64,000 bases of DNA. Origin: Talinum fruticosum. Lineage: Eukaryota; Streptophyta; Magnoliopsida; Caryophyllales; Talinaceae. Positions 23,544-36,131 of the stretch are shown here, one piece after another. The stretch spans positions 3,162,001 to 3,226,000 of the forward strand of contig JAITYX010000054.1 in assembly GCA_021018815.1 (NCBI GenBank). The letters run 5' to 3'. Each line of letters begins with the position of its first letter. The stretch's first letter is position 1. The notes below the pieces were generated by a model. The model searched no databases and had not been told where the DNA came from. It saw only the letters and a program-made list of their open reading frames with translations. Position numbers and translations under genes: made by a program.

Positions 23544-25085
23544 AGGTTTAGAAATCACTCGTGAGCAATACGATTTTAAAGTGTCATAATTTGAACTTCG
23601 AGTAAAATTTTATAATTGTTAATTTTATTATTTGTTGTGATCTACAAACCTAAGCCTAACTTAGACAATTTCCTTTTACTTTCTCTAAATGAATCATCCA
23701 GGAGCTCCTTTGGATCGCTATACTATTTATATGCTAACGAGCACCCTCGTGGTTACACACATATCTCATCTTCATGCTAGCATGGTAGAACACATGTAGG
23801 ACCCTTTCTCGAGTTTCACAACTCACTCGTGCGTGCACGTCGGCTTCGTGGTCCCTGCCACCTGTAGCCCCGTGGGATGAGTTTAGGTTTCGATATCATG
23901 ATTTTATGGTGATAGGGGACCCCGGAGCCGATACAGACTAGATTCCGGATACGAGGGATTTGGGCCACTATTACCAATGAGTTACTTGGTTAGAGATAAT
24001 TTGGAGCATAAGGGGATTAATTACGGGACACTCGTAGTTCTACTTTCCCCTATTGCATGTTCCACCACCTCCTCCTTCACCTGAGCTAGGACATGGATCA
24101 CCATCACCCCCCACCCGCACAGGGCCCCCAGCAGCCACCAGCTACCCTTTTGTTGTCGGACTCGAGGATAGCCTAGGGTTTGAGCCTATTTGTGACTTGT
24201 CTTATAATTCTAAGGATTCTAGAGGAGTGCATGTTGTTATAGATATATCGTAGTCTCTCGAGCTTGTCATATTAAGTTCGGACAAGGAGGGTGATGAGAT
24301 CGATATGGAGGAAGATCCCGAGATACGGGAGTATGAGAGTGGAGGAGAGGAGCGAGGATGTATTAGAGTTTATTTATATCAATTTTGACTCAAAGGCTAA
24401 CGATGACTAGTGGAACTCGGATTACGACCCCTCACGGGGTCATTAGAGTCGTATCTTTTTTTTTGGGCACTTGTATATATAGGGCGGTTAGTGTAAGATT
24501 GGCATATTTGTTTTGGGTATGCTTGTATAAATGATGTATGTACATATGATGGGCTAACTAAACTAACTCCAATAGTGGTATTGCCTCGCTTTTAGGGTTT
24601 ACCGTGCAACTCTATTTAGGGCTAACTATAATCTCTTTTGTATAGAAGGAAGGAGAAAAGGGAAGAAGAATTTAGGAAACTTAATCTATGGTGGTTACTT
24701 GCGTGGCCGAAATCTAACGTGTAATTTGAGTGTTACTTGTGTATATAAATGCAATGAAGATAGCATTTAACTAATTGTTGTTATGTTATAAGAAGGTAAC
24801 ATTTTGTTTTGGAAAAATAGATAATAATAATAATTAAGAAAATTTGCATTTATGTGATTCAGCATGTCCGAGACAGAAAGTAACAACATAATTTCGAATG
24901 TGACTCGAAGAATTGAGCAATGATCAAAGACTTGAGGAATAGGCATTAGGAGCTCCTTCCAACTCCTAACAAACCCATGGTGAGGCCTAATTTGCATCCT
25001 TAGGGGGTTCCACTTACACCATAAACCCGGACTACTAGAAAAACTTGGTAACAGAGTTAATAAAAAGGATCCCCCTACAGCTACC
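23544..25085 (+). other. Leader of the 20.6-kb element
   Basis: About 1.5 kb between primer site and recognisable gag. A proline-rich 66-residue frame at 24053-24253 and ATGAATCATCCAGGAGC at about 23690 show no known domain. This may be the decayed N-terminal part of gag. Confidence 0.5.
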
Positions 25086-25860
25086 GAATACACTTCTAAG
25101 CTTGACAAGCTAGCCGATAAAATGGCTCAATGCAATCTTAAGACTTACGGTGGAAAGACTGATCTAGTGAAGTTAGAAGAATGGATTAGGGAGATGAAAA
25201 GATATTTGAGGTCGTTGAGGTTCCTGAAGAAAAAAGGGTAAATATAGGGACTTACTACCTAACCGGTCAAGTAGATATTTGGTGGAGCACGATGAAGAAC
25301 AAATTTCAAGGTTGTGAGCTCACTTGGGAGAAATTTTTGGAAGAGCTTAGAACAAAGTTTTACTCGATCACAATCCGACGTTAAAAAGAAAAAGAGTTCT
25401 TGGAATTGAAAATGAATAATAATATGACAAGTAATGCAAGTATGCTAGTAAATTCATGGAGCTATCTAGATTTGCCCCAGATTTCATTGTTACTGAAAGG
25501 ATGAAGATGATAAGATTTGAGGAACGCTTGGCCTATTATATTCGGCACAACTTGTTGGCCAACCTATCAAAGACTATCAAGAATTGTATGAGAGAGCTGT
25601 AGAGGTTGAACGAATTAAGAGCAAATTAAGGGCCTTAAACCCCGGGAACTCAAAAGGGAAATGGAACAATACAAGTGACAGCGTAATTCAAAAGAAACAT
25701 GCTACTTGGTTTTAGTAAGAGTCGCACTTCAACTACTTCGAACCCCGTGACAAGTGTGGTCGGACCAATCATACCATAGCACATTATTGAGTTGGTAGTA
25801 ATAAATGTGTTTGGTGTGGTAGCCCTGAACATTTAGTAAACGCTTGTCCAAGATGACAGA
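25086..25860 (+). pseudogene. Broken gag of the 20.6-kb element
   Basis: The capsid signature (CNLKTYGGKTDLVKLEEWI, about 25130-25190) is followed by YYLTGQVDIWW and LTWEKFLEELRTKFYS in shifted frames. A first knuckle half, DKCGRTNH, stands at about 25749. A complete CX2CX4HX4C knuckle (CVWCGSPEHLVNAC) lies at 25806-25847, followed by a stop. At least four frameshifts or stops interrupt the gene. Gag would have formed the particle that packages element RNA. Confidence 0.75.
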
Positions 25861-25984
25861 AAGTTGTAGAAAAGGGGTTGCAAAGCCCCGATGCCACTAT
25901 GTTAACGACCCACAACATCTCCAAGACCCGTGGACTGTAGGGCGAGCATATGTGATATAGAGGAAGGAAGCGACAACTTCGGGG

Positions 25985-28900
25985 ACAATTGTCGCTGGTA
26001 CTCTCCTTCTAAACTCAAAACCTTTTTATGTTTTATTTGATTCGGGTGCTACCCATTCATTTATATCTACCCAAGCTACCTCCCAATTGCAATTAGAAAA
26101 TCGTAAAGCTCTAATTGACTACCAAATCAGGTTGCTAAATGGAAAAGTGGTAGGATGCCTAATTCTTCACCAAGATATGCCATAGTCATAAGCGGGAGTT
26201 GTTTCCTGTAGATTTAATCCAGTTTGATCGTTCGGAATTTGATATGATTCTAGGAATGGATTGGTTAGAAACTCATGAAGCAAAAATAGATTGTAAAGAT
26301 GTTAAGGTTATTTTAAAGTGGCATAAAGGGAAAGAAGTGTGTTTTTGTGGTGAAAAAATACAAAAAATATTCTATAATTTCAATTATGAAGGCTAACAAG
26401 TTATTAAGAGAGGGTTGCACCGGGTATTTATGTTATGTCACTAAGGATAGAAAAGACAAGACAAACGTAAAAGACATACCCGTGGTATGTGAATTTTCAA
26501 ATGTATTTCCTAGGGATTTACTCTGGCCTATCTCCTCAAAGGGAGATTGATTTTGAAGTTGAACTAATTCCTGGTGCACAACCTATTTCTAAAGCACCAT
26601 ATAGGATGGCCCCAACAGAACTTAAAGAGTTGAAGGCCCAAACTTGATGAATTGATACAAAAAGGATTCATTAGGCCAAGTGTGTCACCTTGGGGAGCTC
26701 TAGTCTTATTTGTGAAAAAGAAGGATGGAACTTTGAGACTATGTGTGGATTATAGGGAGTTAAACAAGATAACCATAAAAAATAAGTATCCTCTATCTAG
26801 AATTGACGATTTGTTTGATCAACTACAAGGGGCTGGAACGTTTTCAAAGATAGACCTGAAATCTGGGTATCACAAACTTAGAATTAAACAAGAAGATATT
26901 CCCAAAACTACCTTTAGAACTTGATATGGGCATTATGAATATACGGTGATGCCGTTCGGACTTACCAATGCCCCTACTGTATTCATGGATCTCATGAATA
27001 GGATTTTCGGGCCTTATTTGGATAAATTTGTGGTGGTATTTATTGATGACATTCTCATATACTCTAAGGATAAGGTAGAACATGCTGAACATTTAAGAAT
27101 GGCGTTACAAACCTTGAGGGAGCATCAATTGTATGCCAAATTGCAAAAATGTGAATTTTGGTTGGAAGAAGTAGCATTTTTATGGCATGTTGTTTCTAAT
27201 GAAGGGATAAAGGTCGATCCTCATAAGGTAAAGGAAGTGATTGAATGGCCCATACCAACTAATGTTACGAAGTGAGGAGTTTTCTTGGGTTGGCGAGTTA
27301 CTATAAGAGATTTGTACAAGACTTTTCAAAGATAGTATCACCACTAGCTAATTTGCTAAAGAAAACAACAAAATTCCAATGGTTGAATAAATGTAAGGAG
27401 GCCTTTTAGGAGTTAAAGTAAAGGTTAACCATAGCCCTTATTCTTACCTTACCAGCCGAAGGTAAAGAGTATACTTGTCTATAGTGATGCCTCTAAAAAC
27501 GGGTTAGGATGCATGCTAATGTAAGACGACAAAGTCATAGCTTATGCATCCCGACAACTCAAACCGTATGAAAAGAATTATCCTACCCATGATTTGGAGT
27601 TGGCTCGCTGCTGTGTTTGCTTTAAAAATTTGGAGGCATTACCTATATGGAATGACATGCAAGATTTATACCGACCATTAAAGTTTGAAGTACATTTTCA
27701 CCCAAAAGGAGATCAATCTAAGGCAACGCCGCTGGTTAGAGTTGGTTAAGGATTATGATTTACAAATATAATATCATCCAGGGAAAGCGAATGTCGTGGT
27801 TGATGGATTGAGTAGGAAGACACAACATAGTTTGAACGTAATAATGATAACTTAGTCCACTGCTTTACAAGACCTTCACAATATAGGTGTTGAGTTAGTC
27901 TTACATGGACAAATAGTGGATTTCTGGTGGCAATAAAGGTACAACCTAATATAATGAAAGAGATCCAAGTAGGCCAAAACAATGATGTTGGGTTAGAAAG
28001 GATTAAGCAAAATATTAAAAAGGAAAAATCTCCTGGTTTCGAAGTACATGAGGATGGAACCTTAAGGTTTTAGAATCGGTTATGTGTACCGAATAAAGAA
28101 TAATTAAAAAGAAAAATTCTTGAGGAAGCTCACAATAAATGATACTCAGTACACCCAGGAGGAACAAAAATGTACGAAGACCTGAAGCAATATATTTCAT
28201 GGAATAATATGAAAAGGGATATCGCAGAATATGTGGATAAGTGCTTGATTTGTCAAATGGTTAAGGCCGAACATCAACGACCTGTAGGTGAGCTAAGACC
28301 TTTGGAGATTCCTACTTGGAAATGGGACTCAATTTCAATGGACTTTGTCATGGGATTACCCCTTACCGCTTCGAAGAAAAATGGTATCCGGGTTATTGTT
28401 GACCGACTTACTAAATATGCGCATTTCATACCCATATATGACACATGGAATGTAGAGGGATTGGCGCAGTTATATGTCAAAGAAATTGTGAGGTTACATG
28501 GAATACTTAGCTAGGGACATCATATCTAATAGGGACAAGAGGTTCCAAGCATGTTTTGGGTAAGCTCTGCAACGAGATTTTGGAACTAAATTAAATTTTT
28601 AGTAGTTCGTATCACCCGAAAACAGATGGGTAGACTGAAAGGATGAATCAAATATTGGAAGATATGTTGAGAGCATGTGTACTTGACTTTTAGGGAAAAT
28701 GGGAAGACGATTTACCATTGGTGGAATTTTCCTATAATAATAGTTTTCGTGCCACTATTAAAATGGCTCCATTTGAAGCATTGTATGGAAGGAAGTGCGG
28801 AACCTCGTTATGTTGGAGTGAGTTAGATTAAGCATTGATTTTAAGTCCTGAATTGATCCAAGAAACAACCGAAAAGGTTAGGAAGATTCAGGAACACATC

Positions 28901-29382
28901 AAGGCAGCTCGGAGCCGACAAAAGAGTTATGCGAGATAAAAGAAAGAGACCATTGGAGTTTGAAGTAGGAGATAAAGTGTTTTTAAAAGTGTCCCTAGTG
29001 AAAGGGGTCGGGTGGTTCAATGTTGGAGGAAAATTAAGCCCTAGATATTTTGGGTTGTATGAGATCATAGAGAAGTTAAATCTAGTGGCTTATAAGTTAA
29101 CTTTGCCATAAGAACTCGAGCACGTACATGATGTCTTTCATATTTCATAACTCGGAAAGTATGTGCCCGACCCGAGCCATACTACTGTGACGAGAACCTC
29201 TAGAAGTTGCTGAGAATTTAATATATAAGGAACAACCAATGGAAATATTGGATTATAGGGTCAAGAAACTATGTAATAAGAGCATTCCGTTGGTTAAAGT
29301 ATTGTGGACCAACCATACCTCCTCGAAAGCCGCATGGGAAGCCGAGGAAGATATAAGAAATAAATATCCTCACTTGTTTTAA
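25985..29382 (+). pseudogene. Broken pol: protease, RT, RNase H, integrase, chromodomain
   Basis: Domains in order: aspartic protease with FDSGATHSFIS (catalytic DSG at 26039-26047); RT with [19 protein letters not shown] (about 26710), PFGLTNAP and the catalytic FIDD box (27045-27050); RNase H with YSDASKNGLG (about 27480); integrase with a zinc-binding CLIC at about 28240 and the core from SMDFVMGLP; and a C-terminal chromodomain (about 29235-29379, IPLVKVLWTNH and AWEAEEDIRNKYPHLF). Stops and frameshifts are spread along it. One is TGA at 26922, where the consensus FRTRYGHYE needs arginine, so a C-to-T change of CGA is likely. No active enzyme can be made. Confidence 0.88.
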
Positions 29383-29437
29383 GGTAAGTCTACAAAATTT
29401 ATTTTCGAATGTGTAAGTTTCAAGGACGAAACTTATT

Positions 29438-29451
29438 TTAAGGGGGAAGAC
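29438..29451 (+). other. Polypurine tract
   Basis: TTAAGGGGGAAGAC sits directly before the 3' LTR, where plus-strand priming is expected. The same tract, inverted, lies beside the LTR at 56419. Confidence 0.8.
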
Positions 29452-30991
29452 TGTAACAACCCGACCCTAAACCACATTATTTATTTTACTATCTACAAAA
29501 TTTATATAGTTGAGTGTGCGCATTTCAATTCGATATTTAAATTATTTTTTATGTGTGTGTTATGCAACTAGGGCGACGAAGTGGCCTCTAATAAAATTTC
29601 ATATTAATGATTGTAAATTTACACATATGTTTAAAAAAGAAAATTCATAAATTTGTACAAAAATATATAATAAGTATAAATATGCAGGTACATGATTATA
29701 AGGTTATTAAAGGTTATATTTTAAGCAAAGCGTTACATTTAAAAACAGATCGTATGATTTATTCACAAAAACTATTAGAATAAAATAAACGATAAATTTT
29801 GTAAAATAAAGAATTAAACATCAATTTAGGAAAAATAAGTGTGATATTATTAGTGTATATTTTCTTAGAATGAATTAATAAACCAAGCTAAAGGATAAAA
29901 AAATTAATTAAAACAACAATATAAACAAGATATATAAAATTAGATAAACTAAAAAAATAAATAAATAAATAAAAATGAGGAATCGGGATTTTTATAGAAA
30001 AATCCATATTAGATTTGTCCGGAATTTATACAAAAAAGGAAACCAAATTACAAATAAGAATATCAAGCCTAAACGCATTCCTTCATTCCTCTTTCTCTCG
30101 CTCACCCCCGTGCTCTCTCGCTCCCCTCCCCTGCCTCCACCGTCACCTTCCCTGTTGTCGCCCACCTGCTCTAGACACCAACACCACTAACGCCGACTAG
30201 AAATCGGCGCTGATCTTTCTCTCTCTCGCTCTCTCTCTCTCTCTAGCTCGCGTGCCCCGCCTCGCCACCCACGCCCTAGCTAGCCACCGCAGCCCCAAAC
30301 ACCGGAGCTCGTCGCCGGTCCCCGCCCAATAGTTGCCGGAGCAATAGCCACGCACCACCACCCCTCATGCCCCTCCTTGGTTTCCATCCCTTGGGTTTTG
30401 AAGGTAAACCCTAAACCGTTGATTATCACACTTCATTATTTACTTAGTGATTGTAACTGTTAATTAAATTATCTGATTTAGAAGGATGTTTATGATATGA
30501 ATTTAAAGATTGAATTGGAAAATTGAATTAGTGTAAATGATTGTGATTTGGTATTTTGGGGAAATGATTGTGTATGAAGCTGAATGAATGTCTTTCCTCT
30601 TGTGAAACTGTGATTTATTAAATTAAATTGGGAATGTATTGATGCAAATCTTGAGTAAATTGATGATTTTCATTACATTTTGGAATTGACTATAATTAAG
30701 CAAAAGGAAGAGAAATGTGTAGGGAGATTGAAGTTGGATAATAAGTTGTGTTGGAGGTATGTAAAAATTTGAGCAATTTATGTACTTAATTGTGGTTGTG
30801 AATGTGAATTTTGTTGAGAAAACGATGCTTATAACCTTAAAATAGTGTATTGTGGAATATGTACAATTTGAGCAAATTAAATTAATTTATGGGAGGTAAT
30901 AAGGTGAAAAGTGAGTTAGTAACAAGGATTCAAAGTAATGTTAAGCTTGGCAAAGCTAATCAGATTAGGGGTAGTTAATGAAAATGTTAAA

Positions 30992-31050
<59 letters not shown>

Positions 31051-32437
31051 TGACAACAAGAACAACAATAACAATAATAGTAACAATAATAATAACCATT
31101 AGGAGCATATTTTACGCTTGTTAAACAGGTGATAATAACTAAGATAAACGTTTGTATATATATATATATATATATCTTTTAATCTAAGTCGACTAATGAA
31201 TTAAATTACATAAATATAGCCTAATCAACTTATTTAACAAATATGTGTTGTAGACAAGATTTTAAGCGGAACTAATATAATAGAGATGAGTAATAAAAAT
31301 GTTAGTTTAACCAGTTATATAATAAATAAAGGAAATGAAATAAGTTGTCAACAATTTTATGAATCTAATTATTAAAACTCAAATGAAACATTATTAACAA
31401 TAGAAATCTATTTGAAACAGACATCGAGGCCACTTGCGTTGCCGACTAGCCGCTAACTTAAAATTCTATAAGGGGAGAAAAGATCTTTAATCCAGTACGT
31501 TTATTGCTCGTACTTTTCGAAAATTCACATGTTTCAACAAATCTCAATATTTCGTATATATATATATATATATATATATCAAACTAATAATGAATTATTT
31601 GCAAATCAAGTTTTGTCACCTAATTAAGTGGTTTCCCAATTCCACTATAGATAATAACTAGCAAGTATGTTTGACTCATATTTTCTCCCCTCGATTTCGA
31701 ACTAAAATGAATTGAAATGTGCACGCTCAATTAAGATATTTCAAAGATATTTGACTGTGTAGGAATGTTCGTACTGAGTTTCGACTCGTTATTCGAATTA
31801 TTTTACTATTTTTATTTTTAAGAAAAGCATATGTGAACAGCACATTGTTTAAGAAGCTCGACGGAAGCAAAACATAGTTGGATATGTCGTTATCATTGAT
31901 TTGTGAGGGGTCTAGGCGCTCACAAGTGATTTCCTCCTCATCGAATTTTTGGGTCCGACTTTGGAATGTATTAAATGTTGCATATTTCCTACCATACACG
32001 ATTATATGGGCTTGTATAATATATATAAATGTATCGGAACTATGTTTTTGGGGTTGGTTTAATTATATTGTATGGTTTAACTCCTTGGGACATAAATATT
32101 TAGTGCTATCAGGACTCACTAAAGCATAACTAATTAACACATGTTTTTATTGTATTTTATTTTAGCCTGATCTTATTGTTAGAGCGACGGTAACGCCTTC
32201 AGTTATTAAATTCCAGTGCGACCATACGTAATACTCTCTAACTTGGGACATAAATATTTAGTGCTATCAGGACTCACTAAAGCATAACTAATTAACACAT
32301 GTTTTTATTGTATTTTATTTTAGCATGATCTTATTGTTAGAGCGACGGTAACGCCTTCGGTTATTAAATTCCAGTGCGACCATACCTAATACTCTCTAAT
32401 TAAGGGATTATTAAGTAATGATGATTTGGGGAGTACA
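29452..32437 (+). repeat. 3' LTR of the 20.6-kb element
   Basis: Starts TGTAACAACCCGACCC and ends GGGGAGTACA. It is clearly homologous along its length to the 5' LTR, with many substitutions, so the insertion is not recent. It differs by a loss of about 130 bp near 31640, an (AAT)n tract at 30993-31048 and a 158-bp tandem duplication near its end. A donor-like GAAGGTAAACCCTAAACC lies at 30404; the acceptor-like site has become TTTTTAAGAAAA at 31822. Confidence 0.92.
32084..32399 (+). repeat. 158-bp tandem duplication in the 3' LTR
   Basis: CTTGGGACATAAATATTTAG and the following 138 bases occur at 32084 and again at 32242, with only a few differences. The 5' LTR has this segment once. Confidence 0.9.
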
Positions 32438-33580
32438 GTTTTCTCCACTTTGGATAAGTTTAGTGGTAAAAGATTCTATACAAATAAAAAAATAGATAAG
32501 ATGATAGTGGGTCACCCTGTCTAAGGTCCCTCTTAAGTTTGAAAAACCCACTAGGTTAATCATTAAGTAGAATTGAGTATGAGATGAATGATATTCTTTC
32601 CTAAATCCAAGAGGTCTATTTGGGTGGTAACCCCCATCTGAGTAAGACATTCCAATAGAAAATCTCACTCAACTCTATCGTACATTTTTTTCCATATCCA
32701 TCTTAAGGGAAACCTAAGCAATATTACTTTTAATTCTTTTGAATTAGTTCATAATCTCATGGTCAAGTAAGATGTTGTCATGGATTTGTCTTCCCGGCAC
32801 AAAGGCACTTTGGAAGGGCGAGATAAGCGAATCTAAACAAGGTCTTAATCGGTTAACTAAGACTTTTGCAATAATCTAAACAAAATCATCGACAAAAATA
32901 TCGGAAATGATCGAATTATCTTCTATCGAAACACTCAAAAGGTCTTTTAATATGATAATGGCTTTTCTTCTCTCCTGAGAAGTAATATTGTTCTCCATAT
33001 GTTAACCATTTATTTCTAGAGAATTTTCCCGGTAACGCTGGTTAAATAGGAGAAGTTTTCCTCTTGGTTTAATCAACCTATGCAACCATTGGTTAAATCC
33101 GAAGATAAGAGGATTATTGAACAATATACTTGTAATTTTTAGTATTGTTGAGCATTTTATTTCTGAAATTACTGTTTATATTTTTATTCCATTCTTTGAT
33201 ATTTGATTTGACACGCTTGAGCTTGTTGGTAATGCGAAACAACACAGAGACTCGAACATAATTGGTCCAATTCTCATTGACAATGGCATTGGCTTTTCGA
33301 GAAGGCATCCAATGTGGTTGGCATCAAAAGCTTTTTTTTTTTTTTTCTATTTAATAAGATAAGATTTGTGTCCAACATAATATAACAATGGTAAGAAAAT
33401 GAGAACAAACTATAGTTAACTTTTGCATTAGGAAAACAATTGATCCAATCTTTTTTAGCAATAACTCTATCGAGTTGTTCATACACAAAATGACCTCTAA
33501 ATGCTTTCTTCCAAGTAAAAATCCTTCCCAGTGGTGCTAAAGCTGACACCATCAATTTGATCTAAAAAAATATCAAGACT
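32438..33580 (-). mobile_element. LINE, 5' part (endonuclease end to RT), decayed
   Basis: On the minus strand, frame 33274-33555 includes KAFRGHFVYEQLDRVIAKKDW, in essence the C-terminal endonuclease signature of plant L1-type LINEs (LDR-IA--DW---FP-A). It is followed near 32800-32900 by IIAKVLVNRLRPCLDSLI, FQSAFVPGRQIHDNILL and, at 32411-32668, GFRKEYHSSHTQFYLMI and GTLDRVTHYHLIYFFICIE, the region before the FADD box. The frame then meets the Ty3 element at 32437 and resumes at 20643. The upstream edge near 33580 marks a 5' truncation. A poly-T insertion lies at 33331-33345. Confidence 0.78.
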
Positions 33581-34376
33581 AATACATTATTTACTAAAAG
33601 ATAACCTATTGTTCACTAAAATTAACTTATTGTTTACTAAAACATAGTTGTAAATTTTTATTATTGAAGAATATTATATTTTTGGCAAAAAAATATACAT
33701 TTTATGCTAAAAAGAAAATAACAAGGTCAACACCAAAAAATAGAAAAACAAAGATCGGAGATAGTCTAAAAAAGCCGAAAAACTAAAGAGTAATATATAA
33801 AGCTCATCTAGAAAGATTTATCTTTGACCATCACGACTCCATTATACCTCCTAAACGATTAGCCTATTCACTAATTGTTACTCTATTTTGCAATAAACAA
33901 ATATAGAAAGATCACAAAAACAGAAAAATAAGCAACAAGACACAGCTTTTTAGCGCATGTTTGTGGCAATTTGTATGTATCTTCTGTGTCTAAACATGTA
34001 CAATATAATTTGTTCTTTTACTTGAATAAGTAGATGATAAAAGTTAACAAATGGAAATAGTTAAACATTTAATTAAGAAATATATTATGTTTTTTATGAT
34101 GATAGGACTCTACCTTTATGAGCCAATATTATGTAATTCGATTCAATAAATTGGAGGATAATATCAAAAAATATATATGACCTTATTAACATATATGTCA
34201 TTAATCATGTTTTTTTCAATGTATGTCAAAATAGATGACTTTGATTCCCATTTTACTCTTATATACAACTTATGCAAGTAGAAATAGAAAAACAATTAAC
34301 CCCTCTATGTCAAAAGTTAACCATGATTTAAAAACTCAGAAAGAAAAAAAGAAAAAGAAGAAGAATTTGCCAAGAT

Positions 34377-34580
34377 TTATTTATTTATTTATTTTTGTAA
34401 AAAGGGTATGAACTTCATTACTACAAGAAACTCATTTACAACCTAATAGTATCTAGTTTTGAGGCCACCTTCTAGGAAGGGTTCCCCAAATACTAGTACT
34501 CAATCATCTGTACACAAATGTTCCCACTTGGTGTATTTTGTATTAGCACTAAGATAACTCATTCTATTTAGAGGTGAATA
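34377..34580 (-). mobile_element. Probable 5'-truncated LINE tail
   Basis: On the minus strand the text ends TAATGAAGTTCATACCC, TTTTTTAC and AAAATAAATAAATAAATA, the usual ending of plant LINEs (ATGAAGTT-ATACC followed by an A-rich tail). Only about 200 bp remain and no coding domain is left. Confidence 0.35.
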
Positions 34581-35331
34581 ATGTCGACCTAATAAATTTA
34601 ATGTGACTACTATGTATTAAAATGATAAAAATCGATACTATTTGAATCATATATGTGTCACATTATTGTAATTAATTATACATTTTTTAATTCTTCTTTT
34701 AGAAATAACATAGGTTATTGGAATGAACTTAAAGTTTTCTAAAATTGAGTAGAAAGGTTGAAATTTGGTTAAATTTACAATGTCATCGTGCTTGCAATCT
34801 TTATTCAACATATTCTAGACCCTTTTATAATCACTTTACATTCTAGACAATTTGGCTGATTGATTTTTTCTTTAAAAACCTTTATAAATACGCCGGACTT
34901 TTTAAAAAACAATTCTCAACATTTGAATTAAAAATTGTCGAAGTTTGGGGCTACAAATACTAAAACAGACTTGAAACAAAATGGTCCTCGAATCATTTGG
35001 GTGGCTTTTGGGTTGATGATTTGGCCATCTTGTCTTTTGTGGCGCATGGACTAGTTTAGTTGGTGGATAGAAAGAGATTGTTAAATTTAGGCTGAAACAG
35101 ACCATGATCCAAGTAGGGTACCAAAGAAGTGAGCTCATGTCTTTGCTCAACTAAATTAACTAGCATTTTTATTGTCAACAATAGTTTCATCATTGATAAA
35201 GATTTAATCAAGTTTTTTCATGAGAAAAAGATTTAATTATGTTTCATTCACGAGCATATAAGAAGATATTGCTCAGTGCACACAAAAAAGAAAAAAAGAA
35301 GATATTTCTCGCCAGCGTGCATATGTGCCAG

Positions 35332-35353
35332 ATCTCTCTCTCTCTCTCTCTCT
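35332..35353. repeat. TC microsatellite
   Basis: An uninterrupted run of about eleven TC units. Confidence 0.9.
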
Positions 35354-36131
35354 TTTTAAATGCCTAGTTTCATTCTTTTATTTCTATTGTATTATTCTAA
35401 TTCTAATTCTAATTATCCGACAATGTCTAGTTATCATTTTATTTTTTATGTCTAAAGGACGCCTATCTAGATCCATTAAACATGTTGTTTAATTCTACTT
35501 CACATTGCTGGAATAAGGGGAGTCAATTTTGATAAAAGGTAATTTGGGTTTGGTTGATATTTTATTAAATAAATTTATTTCATGAATAAAAATAATTTGA
35601 ATATAAAAGTTTGTTTTAAATTTAGTTTTGACTCAGTCATTTTAGATTTGATGTGTAACTCATATTAGTTGTACTTGGATATCGAGTTAGGTATGAATCA
35701 AAATTATTCAATTTGAGTTAGAGTCAATTTTCCCAGATCCACACTTATCATTCCAAGTAAGCGAACCACTATTTTAACTCAAATATATTTATGTTGGATG
35801 AGAATATCTCACAAAAATTTATAGTTAAACAACAATGTAACATCAACCTAAAACAATTTATTGTGATATGCTAACGTATTATAATTTATTGTGAGACAGT
35901 TTTGTCCAAATTTTTTAAAAGATATGTTAACCTCTTAGGCAAAAGAATTTTTAAGTGCAATTTCAAGCGAAAGATAAATATTGTAGCACTTGAACAATAT
36001 ATTTTTCTTGTCTTCTGAGTCCTTTATTTTGCTTTAGATAACAATCTAATCTTGCTTAATGATTAATATTGACATTTTGGACACATAATTTCTTGAATTC
36101 AATCTTTCTATTCCTTTTGTATTGTAATTGT

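Larger units (their letters stand above)
20644..32437 (+). mobile_element. Full-length but defective Tekay-type Ty3 element
   Basis: An 11.8-kb element with two LTRs, a primer site, leader, gag, protease, RT, RNase H, integrase, chromodomain and polypurine tract, all on the plus strand. Domain order and the C-terminal chromodomain place it in the chromoviruses, Tekay/Del type. Many stops and frameshifts make it inactive. It lies inside a minus-strand LINE between two parts of the RT domain. The flanks, AATTT (20639-20643) and GTTTT (32438-32442), are not a clean duplication, but the LINE frame resumes on either side, so simple insertion with later mutation is the best reading. Confidence 0.9.
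33581..36123. other. Intergenic AT-rich sequence
   Basis: No gene with a recognisable domain. It contains a probable truncated LINE tail, one TC microsatellite and poly-A/T runs. The short frames (for example 34902-35150 minus) have no family features. Confidence 0.6.

Noticed and set aside
20644..32437. Integrated pararetrovirus (caulimovirus type)
   Set aside because: LTRs, polypurine tract, integrase and a chromodomain are present, and there is no movement protein or coat gene. This is a Ty3 retrotransposon.
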